Shown here piece by piece: positions 13,807 to 24,263 of a stretch of 64,000 nt of DNA (positions are counted from its first letter, which is position 1; every line of letters begins with the position of its first letter). Source of the stretch: Siderastrea siderea (Eukaryota; Cnidaria; Anthozoa; Scleractinia; Rhizangiidae); contig OZ034976.1 of the NCBI GenBank assembly GCA_964030785.1, forward strand, positions 1,054,001-1,118,000, given 5' to 3'. The notes beneath the pieces were generated by a model that searched no databases, was not told the DNA's origin, and saw only the letters and a program-made list of their open reading frames with translations. Both the position numbers and the translations under genes were made by a program.

Positions 13807-15282
13807 AACTGTAAATGGTTTGAACCCAGGAGTCATATCATAATTCGGTAAATTGTGATCGTCCGGGTGAGTGTAGTCCTGAGAGGGACTGTTTGAGGTG
13901 ACGTTGACTGACGTTTCGACAACCTGAGCGGAAGTCATCATCAGAGTCAAGTGAACTGTGAATCGTCAGTAGATGTTATAAGTCTCTGGTCGTTGTCCTG
14001 ATTGGTCGACGATCTCGTGATGTTATTGGTCGTCTGTCAGTTAAGCTGTGATGTTATTGGCTGTGAAGACTATAAACGTGATTGGTGCGTTTACACAAAG
14101 ACGAAATCGACGATTTTCACGAACACCTCAACGGACAAAACGCCGACATACAGTTTACTAAGGAGATCGAGGAAAATGGTAAAATACCTTTTCTAGACTG
14201 CTTAGTTACCCGCGACAATAACGAACTACGGACGACAATTTACAGAAAACCGACACATACTGACAGACTACTCGACCAATCATCTTACAACCCAACTTCT
14301 CACAAAGCTACGACTATACGGACCCTGACAAGACGCGCGCAACTAGTTTGTGACTCCCCTGGCAGCTTAACGGACGAAAACAAGTACTTAGACAACGTTT
14401 TCAACAAGAACAATTACAACCGGGACTTTATTAGACACAACACTTACAGAAACTCCGAACCAAACGCTACGAACACTAACGCAACACCTGTCACTACTGC
14501 AACCATACCTTACATCAAAGGGACTTCTGAAACTATCGCACAAATCCTACAACCCTACAACATCCGCGTTGCTCACAAACCTATCACTGCTTTACGACAG
14601 CTACTGACGAACGTTAAAGACAAAGACGAACCGAGCGACAGACGGGGAGCAGTTTATAAAATCAAATGCTGCGACTGCCCAGGCCACTTATATTGGTGAG
14701 ACCGGCAGAAATCTGAACGTCCGACTGACTGAACACAAACGAGCGACTAGAAATGGTGATATCAACAATCACATTGCTGAGCACCATTTAAAAACAAACC
14801 ACAGAATCGACTCTCGGGGACTCTGCTGAATGCGTTACCTACAGTACGGACTACTATCAACGAATCACTCTGGAAAGCACCACTGAACAAACACCACTGA
14901 ACCGTTGCCAACAGCTACCTGCACCTTACAAATGACTGATTGCCGACAATAACAAGACAGACAAACAATAGTCAAACTGACTTATTTGACTAACAATAGA
15001 CCAACGGACATTTGACTAACAAAAGACGGATCGAAACGCACCAATCACGTTTACAGTCTTCACAGCCAATAACATCACAGCTTAACTGACAGACGACCAA
15101 TAACATCACGAGATCGTCGACCAATCAGGACAACGACCAGAGACTTATAACATCTACTGACGATTCACAGTTCACTTGACTCTGATGATGACTTCCGCTC
15201 AGGTTGTCGAAACGTCAGTCAACGTCACCTCAAACAGTCCTTCTCAGGACTACACTCACCCGGACGATCACAATTTACCGAA
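13807..15282 (+). mobile_element. Penelope-like retroelement with long inverted terminal repeats
   Basis: A 1476-bp insertion lies inside the PAN exon of pseudogene copy 2, flanked by the 12-bp direct repeat ttacgtcgttaa. The two ends (about 13838-14098 and 15030-15275) are long inverted copies of each other, sharing for example the word cgaccaatcaggacaacgac. The interior encodes the C-terminal part of a Penelope-type reverse transcriptase and a GIY-YIG endonuclease. The RT core is absent, so the copy is truncated or internally deleted. Inverted pLTR-like ends are known for Penelope-like elements. Confidence 0.8.
14091..14935 (+). pseudogene. Penelope-like RT C-terminus plus GIY-YIG endonuclease, frameshifted
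   Basis: The first frame runs to 14699 and has the RT thumb signature GKIPFLDCLVTRDN followed by YRKPTHTDR, then a linker and a Cys-rich CCDC segment. A one-base shift near 14690 places the GIY-YIG core (TYIGETGRNL, then LTEHKRA) in another frame. A second shift near 14815 precedes the DYYQRITLE region, and the sequence ends near 14935. In Penelope-like elements the GIY-YIG domain nicks DNA for target-primed reverse transcription. Two frameshifts and a missing RT core make this copy inactive. Confidence 0.8.
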
Positions 15283-15337
15283 TTACGTCGTTAAGTTCAC
15301 AGTTGTCTCGCTGTTTGCTGTGTATGTAGTTCATAGA

Positions 15338-15369
<32 letters not shown>

Positions 15370-15682
15370 ATCATCTTTGCACATCATGTGACAATGGGTG
15401 ACTGTTGAGGTTTGAAACATGTGACCTTCAAGGACGTGATTGGGAATGACGCTTTCGTCTATAACAAAGTTCTAGTTTTGACAGATTCTTTCGGCAGGAA
15501 CGGCAGGTTGTCCCCGGAGGAGAAATTAAACAACCGAATAGTAACATATTCCAAGTACCTACAATACACATGAATACACATAACAATGAGATATGGAACC
15601 GTTCGACTCTGGGTAATGGACACAGAGATGGGAAAGAAGAAAACCTAGCCAAAAATGAGTTTATTCTCCCATTCTCCAAAAA

Positions 15683-17017
15683 CTACCGCGGGAAGGCTGG
15701 AATAAAATCTTTAAGGCTATTACAATTCTGATACAAAACCCCTGGATCTGCAATGTTTACTTCTCGACCAGAAAGGGTCGTGGAAGGAGAATTGGTGGAC
15801 ATTACTTTCGATAACTGCATATAATAGGTCGCAGTAGAGCGGTGGCGCCAGCCAACGTGTCCCATAACATCCTGCAGTCCCGCGCCCGCAAGGGCGAGGG
15901 TGATAGCGCAACCCGATCTAAAACCGTGAAGTGTTGCTGCTTGTGCAAGGTTTCCTTCGTCAAGGTAGACTCTGAAGCGAGAATCTGCCGCCGAGGATGA
16001 AAAAGGTCTATCAACAATCCCCCCATCTGGGGTAATAGGGCGGAATAAAAAACCGCTTGTAATGTCAATACCTATACCCTTTGCAAAGGTTACGTAAAGG
16101 TCAATTGCTTTAACAGGGCATATATCGGCATTCTGGTTGCGACGAATGGCAAAAAGGTTCGAAGAACCATCACGTAGAGTCTTCCCCCAAACATGGTTGA
16201 ATAGTAAACCGCTATTATCCGGGAAGCGGAGAATTTCGGGTGTCTTAACCTGACTGAGATCGCCGGGTCTATCTCCACTGAAAAAGAGTGTTTTGAAAAA
16301 GGCCTGGTCTCTTAATAAAACAAACATGTCAATCGGAGTTAAATCCTCTGACCGCAATTTACGATCGATGAGGTGACTTAACTGTAAAAGATCATTAACG
16401 AAAAAAGGAGTGGCTTGTTTGGGTGTTGCTTGAGCTTGCAACTGTTCTGCGGTAACACACTTAAGGTATTGTTTTAGCGAAAGATCGGTAGCCGGATTCC
16501 CCAGCAGAAGTCTTGGGTCCCATTCTCCTCTCCTGCCGACTTCATTAAAAATTGTACGCAACTTTCCAATGAAGGAGTCCACGGTGCCAAAAGCCAGACG
16601 CGTTGGACATGGACAGGGAAAGGAACCTTTGCGTGCGTAGAATTGACAACCGGCGTAATGAACTTTTGTCTTCCCCTTTTGATCTTTCCATACCAAAAAA
16701 CGACATAGCTCGCGAGGAGTAACAGTGGAAATATCCTTTGGGAAAGGAAGGGAGGCTAAGAAGAACTCCAATTCCTTTTGAAGGGACGACTTTTGCTTTG
16801 AGTAGGACGTGTTAGCAGACAGGCTCGCGATTTGTGAAAGGCGGTTATCAAGAGCAGAGACGTCCAGAGTAACGTCAGTCCTTTGGGTATGGCCAACGGT
16901 TAGGATTTTCCTCTTGTAACCACAATTCTGACAGTAACGGAAAGTGGCGTCATTGGCATATTCACAGCGAGGACAAGAGACTGACTGGCGAAAAAGTTTT
17001 GGGGCCGTTGGCAAAGG
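15683..17017 (-). CDS. Tyrosine recombinase of the DIRS-like element
   Basis: About 444 residues. The N-terminus has a zinc-ribbon-like CPRC/CQNC pair around residues 14-32. The C-terminal half has the phage-integrase-type catalytic set: Arg in SGDRPGDLS near residue 245, HGFR (His363, Arg366), GHVGW near 386 and Tyr in TATYYMQ at 397-398. It would resolve and integrate the circular cDNA. No ATG opens the frame. Instead a pyrimidine-rich tract and a 3' splice AG (complement of 17018-17019) stand directly before it, so it probably begins as a downstream exon. All catalytic residues appear present and no frame break was seen. Confidence 0.85.
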   Translation of the reverse strand, partial: PLPTAPKLFRQSVSCPRCEYANDATFRYCQNCGYKRKILTVGHTQRTDVTLDVSALDNRLSQIASLSANTSYSKQKSSLQKELEFFLASLPFPKDISTVTPRELCRFLVWKDQKGKTKVHYAGCQFYARKGSFPCPCPTRLAFGTVDSFIGKLRTIFNEVGRRGEWDPRLLLGNPATDLSLKQYLKCVTAEQLQAQATPKQATPFFVNDLLQLSHLIDRKLRSEDLTPIDMFVLLRDQAFFKTLFFSGDRPGDLSQVKTPEILRFPDNSGLLFNHVWGKTLRDGSSNLFAIRRNQNADICPVKAIDLYVTFAKGIGIDITSGFLFRPITPDGGIVDRPFSSSAADSRFRVYLDEGNLAQAATLHGFRSGCAITLALAGAGLQDVMGHVGWRHRSTATYYMQLSKVMSTNSPSTTLSGREVNIADPGVLYQNCNSLKDFIPAFPR

Positions 17018-17239
17018 CTGAAGGGAAAACGAAGAAGGAAAACAAAAAATAAATGAACAAAATTTATTGTCACTTCGATCATTACAAAGTTAAGAAAAAA
17101 GTTACCAAACATTCTATAGAATAAATACAATCTATAATTGACTATCAAAACAAAAAACTGTTCTAGCGGATGTACAGATCATTTTGATAAGTATATGTTC
17201 GCAAACAACAAATATATAACAAAAGGCGCAACAAATGTC

Positions 17240-18315
17240 TTAAATTCTGAAAGCCCAGAGGTCCCATGGCAGTTTAAACGAGTCTGAGAAACCACGTGGA
17301 GAAGGCGTAAGAAGCGCGCCTTGTTCCCCTTTGCAAGAAAGCTTAAGAGAAGCGAAAGCCGAGTGAAATAGAATTGGCCACCAGTATCGTCTAGGGTGAA
17401 CATCGGGGACAACAATAGTGCATCGCAAATGATTAGCCCGCAGATGATTAAAAACTTGCCCAATCAAAAGTATAGGAGGAAAAATATACGGGTTACTTAA
17501 GATGGAACTACGATCCGGGTGGTCAAAATTTTGCGCAAAGAAATCCACGCCAGAGGAACAGGGGGTAGGATACGGTGTAAAATGAGGCAAGGAAACCCCA
17601 TTGAGATCACTTTGAGAGTTTGAGTCCAAAGCCATAAGATCGACAGAATGACCATGTAAACCGCCAAAAGAAGGGTGTGATTGAAGGCGCTGCCACAAAT
17701 GAAAAACTAACTTACTGTCAGCAGGAGAAAAACGACGAGAAGGCTGATCAGCAGGATTAACACTCGAGGGGATATGGATAACTGAAAGGTGCACATTAAG
17801 GTCTAGGACCACTTCCGCTAACCGCTTTAGCGAGTCAGAAAAAAGGCTCGATCGGGCAGCTTGAGACTGCCAGGCCTGAACAAGGGATAGGTTGTCCACA
17901 TAAGCATCAACCCTAGCGTCACGAAGATCATCACGAAAAGAAAGAAGAGTGTTGGTAAGGGCCTTGGTTTCTTTAGTGGTAATATCTAACACTGCTGTAG
18001 AAGGCGTCCAATAGTCGGAAACACTGACATGACTTTTTCGGGGAAAAAGTCCTCCCCAAGCAAAAGAGGACGCGTCCGAATAAACAACGAACTGGAGGTG
18101 TCGCTCGTCGCGCCACTTTCCAATTCTAGCGACAACTGAAGGATCTGCCCAATGCTGCACTTCAGCTCTGAGCGGAGGCGAGATGCGAATAGGCTTAGAG
18201 GATTTTGAACCCTTGCTAATAGCGAGGTTCATCTCATTGGTATAAAGGCGAGAATCCTGTACTGCAAGGCGAAAAGAAATACATTTACCCGCGAGACGCT
18301 GAAGGGTGACAGTCG
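17240..18315 (-). CDS. RNase H domain and C-terminus of the DIRS-like RT polyprotein (downstream fragment)
   Basis: This is the downstream half of the RT/RNase H frame, cut from its upstream half at the Polinton insertion. RNase H acidic residues are visible in YSDASSFAWGG, TTKETKAL, AYVDNLSLVQAW and SSVNPADQPSR. A long tail with VDLMALDSN and LPHFTPYP follows, as often seen in DIRS-type elements. The open frame continues upstream into the Polinton TIR, but that extension is not native. It would degrade the RNA strand of the RNA-cDNA hybrid. The frame is intact over the native part. Confidence 0.85.
18310..18315. repeat. Left 6-bp target-site duplication of the Polinton (cagtcg)
   Basis: Identical to 40817-40822 on the other side of the element. 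A 6-bp duplication is the hallmark of Polinton/Maverick integration. Confidence 0.95.
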
Positions 18316-19151
18316 AGTAGTAAGGGGGGACCGTTTGGCCCTTTTCCTGGCTTCTGATTGGTCGAGAGCGATCACGTGAGTAGAGGAACTTCCGGTGGGG
18401 GAAACCGCTGACCAGTGGGAAAAAGGGGATCGTGGGCTCATGGGAACCGGAAGTCACGTGATTTGGAAAGGGAAACCGCTGCCCAGTGTGAAAAAGGGAT
18501 CGTGGGCTCAAGGGGAAGTAAAACCGCTGAGAAAACGTGGGCTCAAAGTCCAAAGTCCAATGGTGGGAACGAGGGTGGTCCTTGAGTCTAAAAAAACAAG
18601 AAAATAAAAAAAAATAATTTATTGTCAACCTTTTTCACAACAAGTGAGAGAAAACAAAAATAAGGGTTCCATGATGACTTTGAGTTCCTCTTTGAAGGGA
18701 AACCGCTGCCCAGTGTGAAAAAGGGATCGTGGGCTCAAGGGGAAGTAAAACCGCTGAGAAAACGTGGGCTCAAAGTCCAAAGTCCAATGGTGGGAACGAG
18801 GGTGGTCCTTGAGTCTAAAAAAACAAGAAAATAAAAAAAAAATAATTTATTGTCAACCTTTTTCACAACAAGTGAGAGAAAACAAAAATAAGGGTTCCAT
18901 GATGACTTTGAGTTCCTCTTTGAAGGGAAACCGCTGCCCAGTGTGAAAAAGGGATCGTGGGCTCAAGGGGAAGTAAAACCGCTGAGAAAACGTGGGCTCA
19001 AAGTCCAAAGTCCAATGGTGGGAACGAGGGTGGTCCTTGAGTCTAAAAAAACAAGAAAATAAAAAAAAATAATTTATTGTCAACCTTTTTCACAACAAGT
19101 GAGAGAAAACAAAAATAAGGGTTCCATGATGACTTTGAGTTCCTCTTTGAT
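18316..19151 (+). repeat. Left terminal inverted repeat with three ~228-bp tandem units
   Basis: The unique outer 154 bp has two TCACGTGA palindromes (18372-18379, 18454-18461) and ETS-like ccggaa cores. Three near-identical units follow, starting at 18470, 18697 and 18925. Each holds gggaaaccgctgcccagtgt and, on the minus strand, AATAAA. Confidence 0.95.
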
Positions 19152-19391
19152 GTGAGTGTTCCTTTGAGTTCCTTTTAACAGACGACAATTCGTTAATGTT
19201 CAATAGAGGGTCCCCACCATTGTTTTTGACATAGAGTTATTCTTCGCCATTGGTTGTTGTCACGGATCCATTGTTGTAGTTGATATGCTCGATTTCTCAT
19301 TAAAGGTATGGCAAAGGAACTGTAGAATGGGGGTGGTGGCGCCCAATGTTCTCGATCACAGCGATCACAATCGACGATCTTGTTGGGGTTT
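19152..19391. other. Spacer between left TIR and the polymerase gene
   Basis: No gene was recognised in these 240 bp. It probably serves as the 3' untranslated region of the polymerase transcript. Confidence 0.4.
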
Positions 19392-22029
19392 TCACTGGTA
19401 GCCATAGGGGTAGGTCTTGAAGGTGTTGGGATCAATGACTCGTTTGTCATAGACTAACTTGTACCATTTATGTTTGGGTTCAGTCAGCAAGGTGTAATTG
19501 GCTGGATTGCGAACAATTTGGTGGGAGTTGATAACTTGGATTTCCCTTGGTTTGGGAAGGGGTTTCTGGATTTCGTCCTTGACATTTTGACGCATGACAT
19601 CATAATTGAGCTGGGTGTGTCCTTCGCTGTTGAGTCGGAAGCCTCTGACCTTGCATTCCACTTTTCCTTTATTCGTAGTATACCCATAGTTCTTGGGTCC
19701 TCCACTGACAAATTCTTGAATGTATTCATCCTTAGCTAATTCGGAGTCGAAGTCCCCTAGATAGGAACCCAAGACAGGTTGGAATTGAGTGGGTGTTTCC
19801 TCCAGGTAGATGACGGAGTCGGTGTCAAAGTAGAGGACTCTTTCCCCTAAGGCTTGCAGGGTGTCATACAATTTAAGGCGGGCGTGGCAGGTAGTGAAGC
19901 AGGCCACAAAAATGTTGAGGTTGGGTGAGCCGCGGATGTCCTCTTTTTGTTTTTGGTAGTGGATCTCGACCATGTCCTGGTTAATGACGGCAACGTGACG
20001 TACGTCGAAGGAATCATTGTCCAAGAAACAGTGGAAGGCATGAGGGTCATCGAAGGCTTGAATTTGGGTTTTGTTGAGGCGTTGTCCAAACTTGCCCCAC
20101 ATGGAGTTGAGCATGAGCTTAGCTAGGGTACGCAGGCCCGGGTTGTATTCGATCTTGTCGTATTCTAACTGGATGCCTTCATGCAGGAAGTACTCTTCGA
20201 TGTAACGTTGCTTTTCTTCTTCTGTCGTGACATCCTTAGGCCACCCACTAGCTTCTTGTTTGATTTTTAACCAGGTGTTAACATAGTCGGCGAAGAGGCC
20301 CTCACAGGTCTCTTCAAAATGCCAAGCTTCATAGATGTATTGGACTTGGTACCCGAGCTCCACGGCTTTATTCAGTTCTGGGGTGCACCAGGTACTGGTG
20401 AGGGCTCGTTGTTCGTCGGTGTGAGGGCAATGATAAGATCTGTCCAAAAGAGGTTTGTCCATTTCTTCTTCCACACAACGGGCACAGAGGGGAAAGAGCA
20501 GTTTGTTGTCATGACGGTAAGGCAGCACGGGATGGTACAATTCACGGGGAGGCAGGATTTTACACTGTATTAGACCAAAGTACTGGTGTATGTTCGTGTG
20601 ACCTGGTTGAGAAACGATGGTGGGATGCCCTTTGGGGTACACAGACTTCTTGTTCACCCACGGGTACAAGGAGGTGACATCGATGTAGTGAATTTTTTGG
20701 CCAGGGGTAATATGATGGTACAGTTTAATGGCATTGGTACGACCTCCACAGAAAGCCTCTCGAGGTTCAAGTGGTTGGATAAAGTTGAGTTCCCGGACGA
20801 AGGAGTCGATCTCTGGGTGGGTGTCTCGGAGGTGGTCCCATTCACATCCCCATATTTGAATGACGTTGTACCCTTGGTCGGTAAGCTTTTTGACTTTGTT
20901 TTGGGTGACGTCATAGAGGTCCTGCATGGTTCGATCATAGTTGCGGGGATGTTTTTCGTAGCGATGGGGATAACAGGTAGGGCATCCGTGGGTGAAACAG
21001 CCTTGAAATTCGTAGACGGTGTGGGTGTCGCGGCAATAACCATCCACATGGATGTTGGTCCCGGGGATCTTATACTCGCCTTGATTTCGGACATGTTGGA
21101 TGTACTGAGGCTTTGGATTGGCACTGGTCAGTAGATCGTTGGGGTTGAGATCTTGGAGGGCCCGTTGACGTAGTTGGTGATCGCACCAGGTTAACCATTC
21201 AAGGGCTGGGATGGACTGGTTGATGTTATTTCTCCACCCGTTCTGACCGGCGGGTTCGCTGGCAATACTGTTGGGGATCATCCGGTTCATACGTAAATCT
21301 CGATTACAAGCGGAGGCAATGGTGACGTGATCGAAGGGATTGAAGCCTGTTAAGTCTTCAAACATGCGTTTGAAAGTCAGACATCCTTGTTTGAGGAGTC
21401 GTACATCGGAACTGCAATAGGCCAATAATTCGTTTTGAAAATGAAACACCACCCCCTGGTCGCGTTGTTGTTGATGCCAGGTTTCAAAGGCTTGTCTTCC
21501 TTCGAGTGTCATGCTCTCAGGCATGTAGTAATCGCGCGAGGGGAGGATGTCCACGTAGTTTTGATGCTTAGGTATGTTGAACTTGTGGGGGAAATAGCCT
21601 TTGCGGAGTTCTGTCAAACCAAAGGTTTTGGGAAACGCGGAGAGGGGCATCTGGAAGAAACTCATGGAATCGATGAACCGGATGCGGTCATGTTGGATTT
21701 GTAAGAGTTTACATCCGTTGCGGAGTTGTTGTACGATGCGGTTTTCACTATAGTATTCTTGGATGATAAAGTACCCATCGTACCCTTGAAAATTATGAGC
21801 GATGACGTTGACTTGACGGGTATCGTGGAGGGTCAAGGCATCCAGCCATTCCAGAAAGTCACGGATACAGGTGGGACCTGGGAAAGGCTTGGGTTCATCG
21901 TTGTCTTCGGTTTCGGCCACGACGAGATTGGCAATGTGTTCTCCGTGGGGTTGCATGGCTTCGATATCAAAGAAGACGTGTAAGGGTGGCAGGTCTTCCT
22001 CGTCCTCGGAGGAGGAGGCATGGGGTTCC

Positions 22030-22061
<32 letters not shown>

Positions 22062-23582
22062 ACCTCGTTTGGCGCCAGGACCTTTTTGACGGGTCCTCTT
22101 TCTCTTCTTCTTTTGGTCTTGAGGTTTGGGGGCTCTTTGTATAAAACAACGGTGGTCGTCGGCGTCGACGTACTGATGACAAGACGGGCAATCCACGTGC
22201 CAACAAAGGTGACGTTGAATGCGGGACAAGCCCACATTTTGTTGATAGCATTTATCGCATCGGTGTCGTTGAGAGCACACGGAGGTCTGGAGGCCCGTGA
22301 CGGGTTTGCCCGCGTGGGTCTTGCTGGAATGGGCTTCGAAACACGCGGGTCCAAAAAAGTCCCGATGACACGAGTCGCAACGTTGAGTGGCTTTCAGGTG
22401 TCGGGGGTAAGCATGTTGAAAGTCTGGACAATCTTTCTGTCGACAGGCTCCACACACCTTGGTCTTGGTGCATCGATGCTTTCCCTCCTCGTTATAGGGT
22501 TTCCAACAATCCGCACACACATAACCGGACCCGAAAAATCCCGGCAATTTGGTGATGACATCATAATGGTCTTGGTTGTGCAACAGGATCAGTTGTTTGT
22601 CAGAAAGGGGTCCAAACGTGGTGATGTGGAACGATCGCTGTGCATCGACCAGGATGATCTGGTAACCGGTGAGGGACGGAGCTTGACTGAATTGGGTCAA
22701 GGCATCATAGCTGCAAGGACCCAAGGGTACCTGGGCTTCATTCTGGAGGTCCAGAGCGAGGGTTCTTTGCAGGGGCCTTCCTTGTCGAATGGCTTTCTCT
22801 TTTGGGTGCTGGTCCACGCGAGCTTTGGCGACCACGAGGGCTCTGGCACAACAGAGCTCATCATCATTTTGGATGCGGATGACCGATTTTTTGTTGGCCG
22901 TTAACATGGTCATGGTAGGATGCCCTGGTTTCCCACGACGCGGTTTGCCGGTGCCTTGAGGTGCATGATGAACTTGAGTGATGGAGACTTGAAAGGAGTC
23001 ATCCATTTCAAATTGTTCGTTGCTGTTGAGGGCTTGGGCTAAACGTTGGAACAGAGCTTCCACCCGTTCTGTGTCTCGACGCCATTCACCTGCACGTAAT
23101 CCCCACCCCTGAAAATTATTGTGCAAGCGATTGGATGCTATGGTAAAGTAGAGGCGATCTTGATCGTGGAGGTCGGGGGTGGTGGTTAACACTTGATCGA
23201 CGGCTCGACGTAATCCATCTTGCAGAGCTTGGGTTATATTTTGGCCTGGAAGCAAGTTCCCCCTTTGTCGTAACTGGGTCTTGAAATGACGTTCTTGTAC
23301 CCCCATGCGGTCACTCTTCCGATTCACAAAAGGTTCGAGTTCAAAGTCGAAGGTAACGTGTTCAGAGGGATCCAATGCACCCCCACTTTGTTCCCATTGG
23401 TTCAAGGCCTCTTCACAAATCTCATCACTGTCCGGCATGTCTTCGGTACATAACATAGGTCCCACACAGGAAGTTGTCTCGTCTTCTGGCTCTGAATCGG
23501 ACATCTCGAGGCCAAGCAGGGCCAGGACCTCGCTTCTAGCGAGGCCACTGGGCCCTGCTTCCTCTTCTTGGCGAGAGGACAT
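19392..23582 (-). CDS. polB: Protein-primed family B DNA polymerase (pPolB)
   Basis: 1396 residues, starting at an ATG about 34 bp below a TATAAAAA box. The N-terminal third is unassigned. A Cys/His-rich zinc-binding region follows (about residues 354-490, several CxxC pairs), then a polyalanine run near 507-517 encoded by a GCG repeat. The 3'-5' exonuclease motifs are FFDIEA (~537), HNFQGYDGYF (~597) and YCSSDVRLL (~722). The polymerase motifs are DVTSLYPWVN (~966), KLMLNSMWGKFG (~1153) and YFDTDSVIY (~1248). All catalytic acidic residues appear present and the frame is unbroken. It should replicate the linear element from a terminal protein primer. The length fits Polinton polymerases. Confidence 0.97.
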
Positions 23583-23615
23583 GATCAGATGAACTTACTG
23601 GAGATCGGGGCTCTG

Positions 23616-23623
23616 TTTTTATA
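23616..23623 (-). promoter_or_regulatory. TATA box of the polymerase gene
   Basis: TATAAAAA on the minus strand, 34 bp before the PolB ATG. A CACGTG E-box stands a few bases upstream, near 23638. Confidence 0.7.
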
Positions 23624-23764
23624 GAGAACCAAAAGGTCACGTGGGAGGGGAAGGAGCCAATGAGAGAAAGACCCATCATGCTTTGAGAGGGGACGAGGTG
23701 GGGGGACCCCCCTCCCCCCTCTCTAGTTAGGGTCCATGGTGCATCACGGGAACGAATGAGAGAC

Positions 23765-23771
23765 TATAAAA
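23765..23771 (+). promoter_or_regulatory. TATA box of the small acidic protein gene
   Basis: tataaaa on the plus strand, 32 bp before the ATG at 23803. The intervening 23.6-23.8 kb region is a divergent promoter shared with PolB. Confidence 0.7.
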
Positions 23772-23802
23772 CAGATCGACCCTCGAGGTGAGTCACCCCA
23801 AG

Positions 23803-24159
23803 ATGGCCTCTTGTCAAGACCAATTACTCATAGAGTTTGAAGAATTCGAAGGGGATCTCGAGGTGGAGGACATCTTGAAGAAAGTCAAGGTGGAGTTGGT
23901 ACTCGACCCAAGTGTTGTGGAGTTTGGTGAGAAGTTAAAGCGAAGAGAGCGGGGACCATGCAAGTCGTGGAACCCCCCTGACTGGGATGACCTTTCGTTT
24001 TTGCAGGACTTATTGAAAGACATGTCACCCGACGATTGGGAGCAGGTCATGGACGATGTCGAGGACTTTGATTTGGAGGCATTGGTGCCCCCTGATGGCA
24101 TTGTTCATGACATGTCACCCGACGAGGGCGTGGATTTGATGTACGATTTGGTGTCTTAA
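23803..24159 (+). CDS. Small acidic protein, function unknown
   Basis: 118 residues from an ATG in good context (aagatgg) behind a TATA box, divergent from PolB. The protein is very acidic, with LLIEFEEFEGDLEVED at the N-terminus, a short basic patch (KLKRRERGP, ~45-53) and a duplicated DMSPD motif around residues 78 and 107. No enzyme motif, membrane segment or zinc site is visible. Its position next to the polymerase and its opposite orientation suggest an early or regulatory role. That is inference only, and homologues could not be searched. Confidence 0.7.
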   Translation: MASCQDQLLIEFEEFEGDLEVEDILKKVKVELVLDPSVVEFGEKLKRRERGPCKSWNPPDWDDLSFLQDLLKDMSPDDWEQVMDDVEDFDLEALVPPDGIVHDMSPDEGVDLMYDLVS

Positions 24160-24263
24160 CCCTCGTCTCAGTATTTTGGCAGAACATTGAACTTGACAAC
24201 TCGTGAATCAAATGAGACATTTTCATTTTTTATTACTCAACATGGTATGGTTTGCCATTAAAT

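Larger units (their letters stand above)
12627..15552 (-). pseudogene. PAN-EGF-fibrinogen-like secreted protein, pseudogene copy 2, split by a Penelope-like insertion
   Basis: The EGF/fibrinogen-like exon (about 13420-12627) retains SCKDLATNGAKISGMHF-like sequence and the C-terminal words FRCSSNQNSNTQHWIG. A one-base deletion near 13074 breaks the frame, a segment is missing near 12925, and the 3' splice AG is lost. The PAN exon begins near 13716 and is cut at 13806 by a 1.5-kb element. It resumes at 15283 and carries a cagcga hexamer expansion (about 15336-15370). Its leader region near 15480-15552 has lost the start codon. It is recognised by direct comparison with the intact copy at 49899-51854. 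Confidence 0.85.

Noticed and set aside
18395..19083. Repeated 60-76 codon frames in the left TIR (and their mirror images at 40185-40893)
   Set aside because: They arise from the tandem TIR units and are present identically in both ends; no start context or domain.
19470..23592. Many plus-strand frames of 70-294 codons across the polymerase region
   Set aside because: They are antisense shadows of the PolB gene, have no motifs, and include Gly runs from the GCG repeat.
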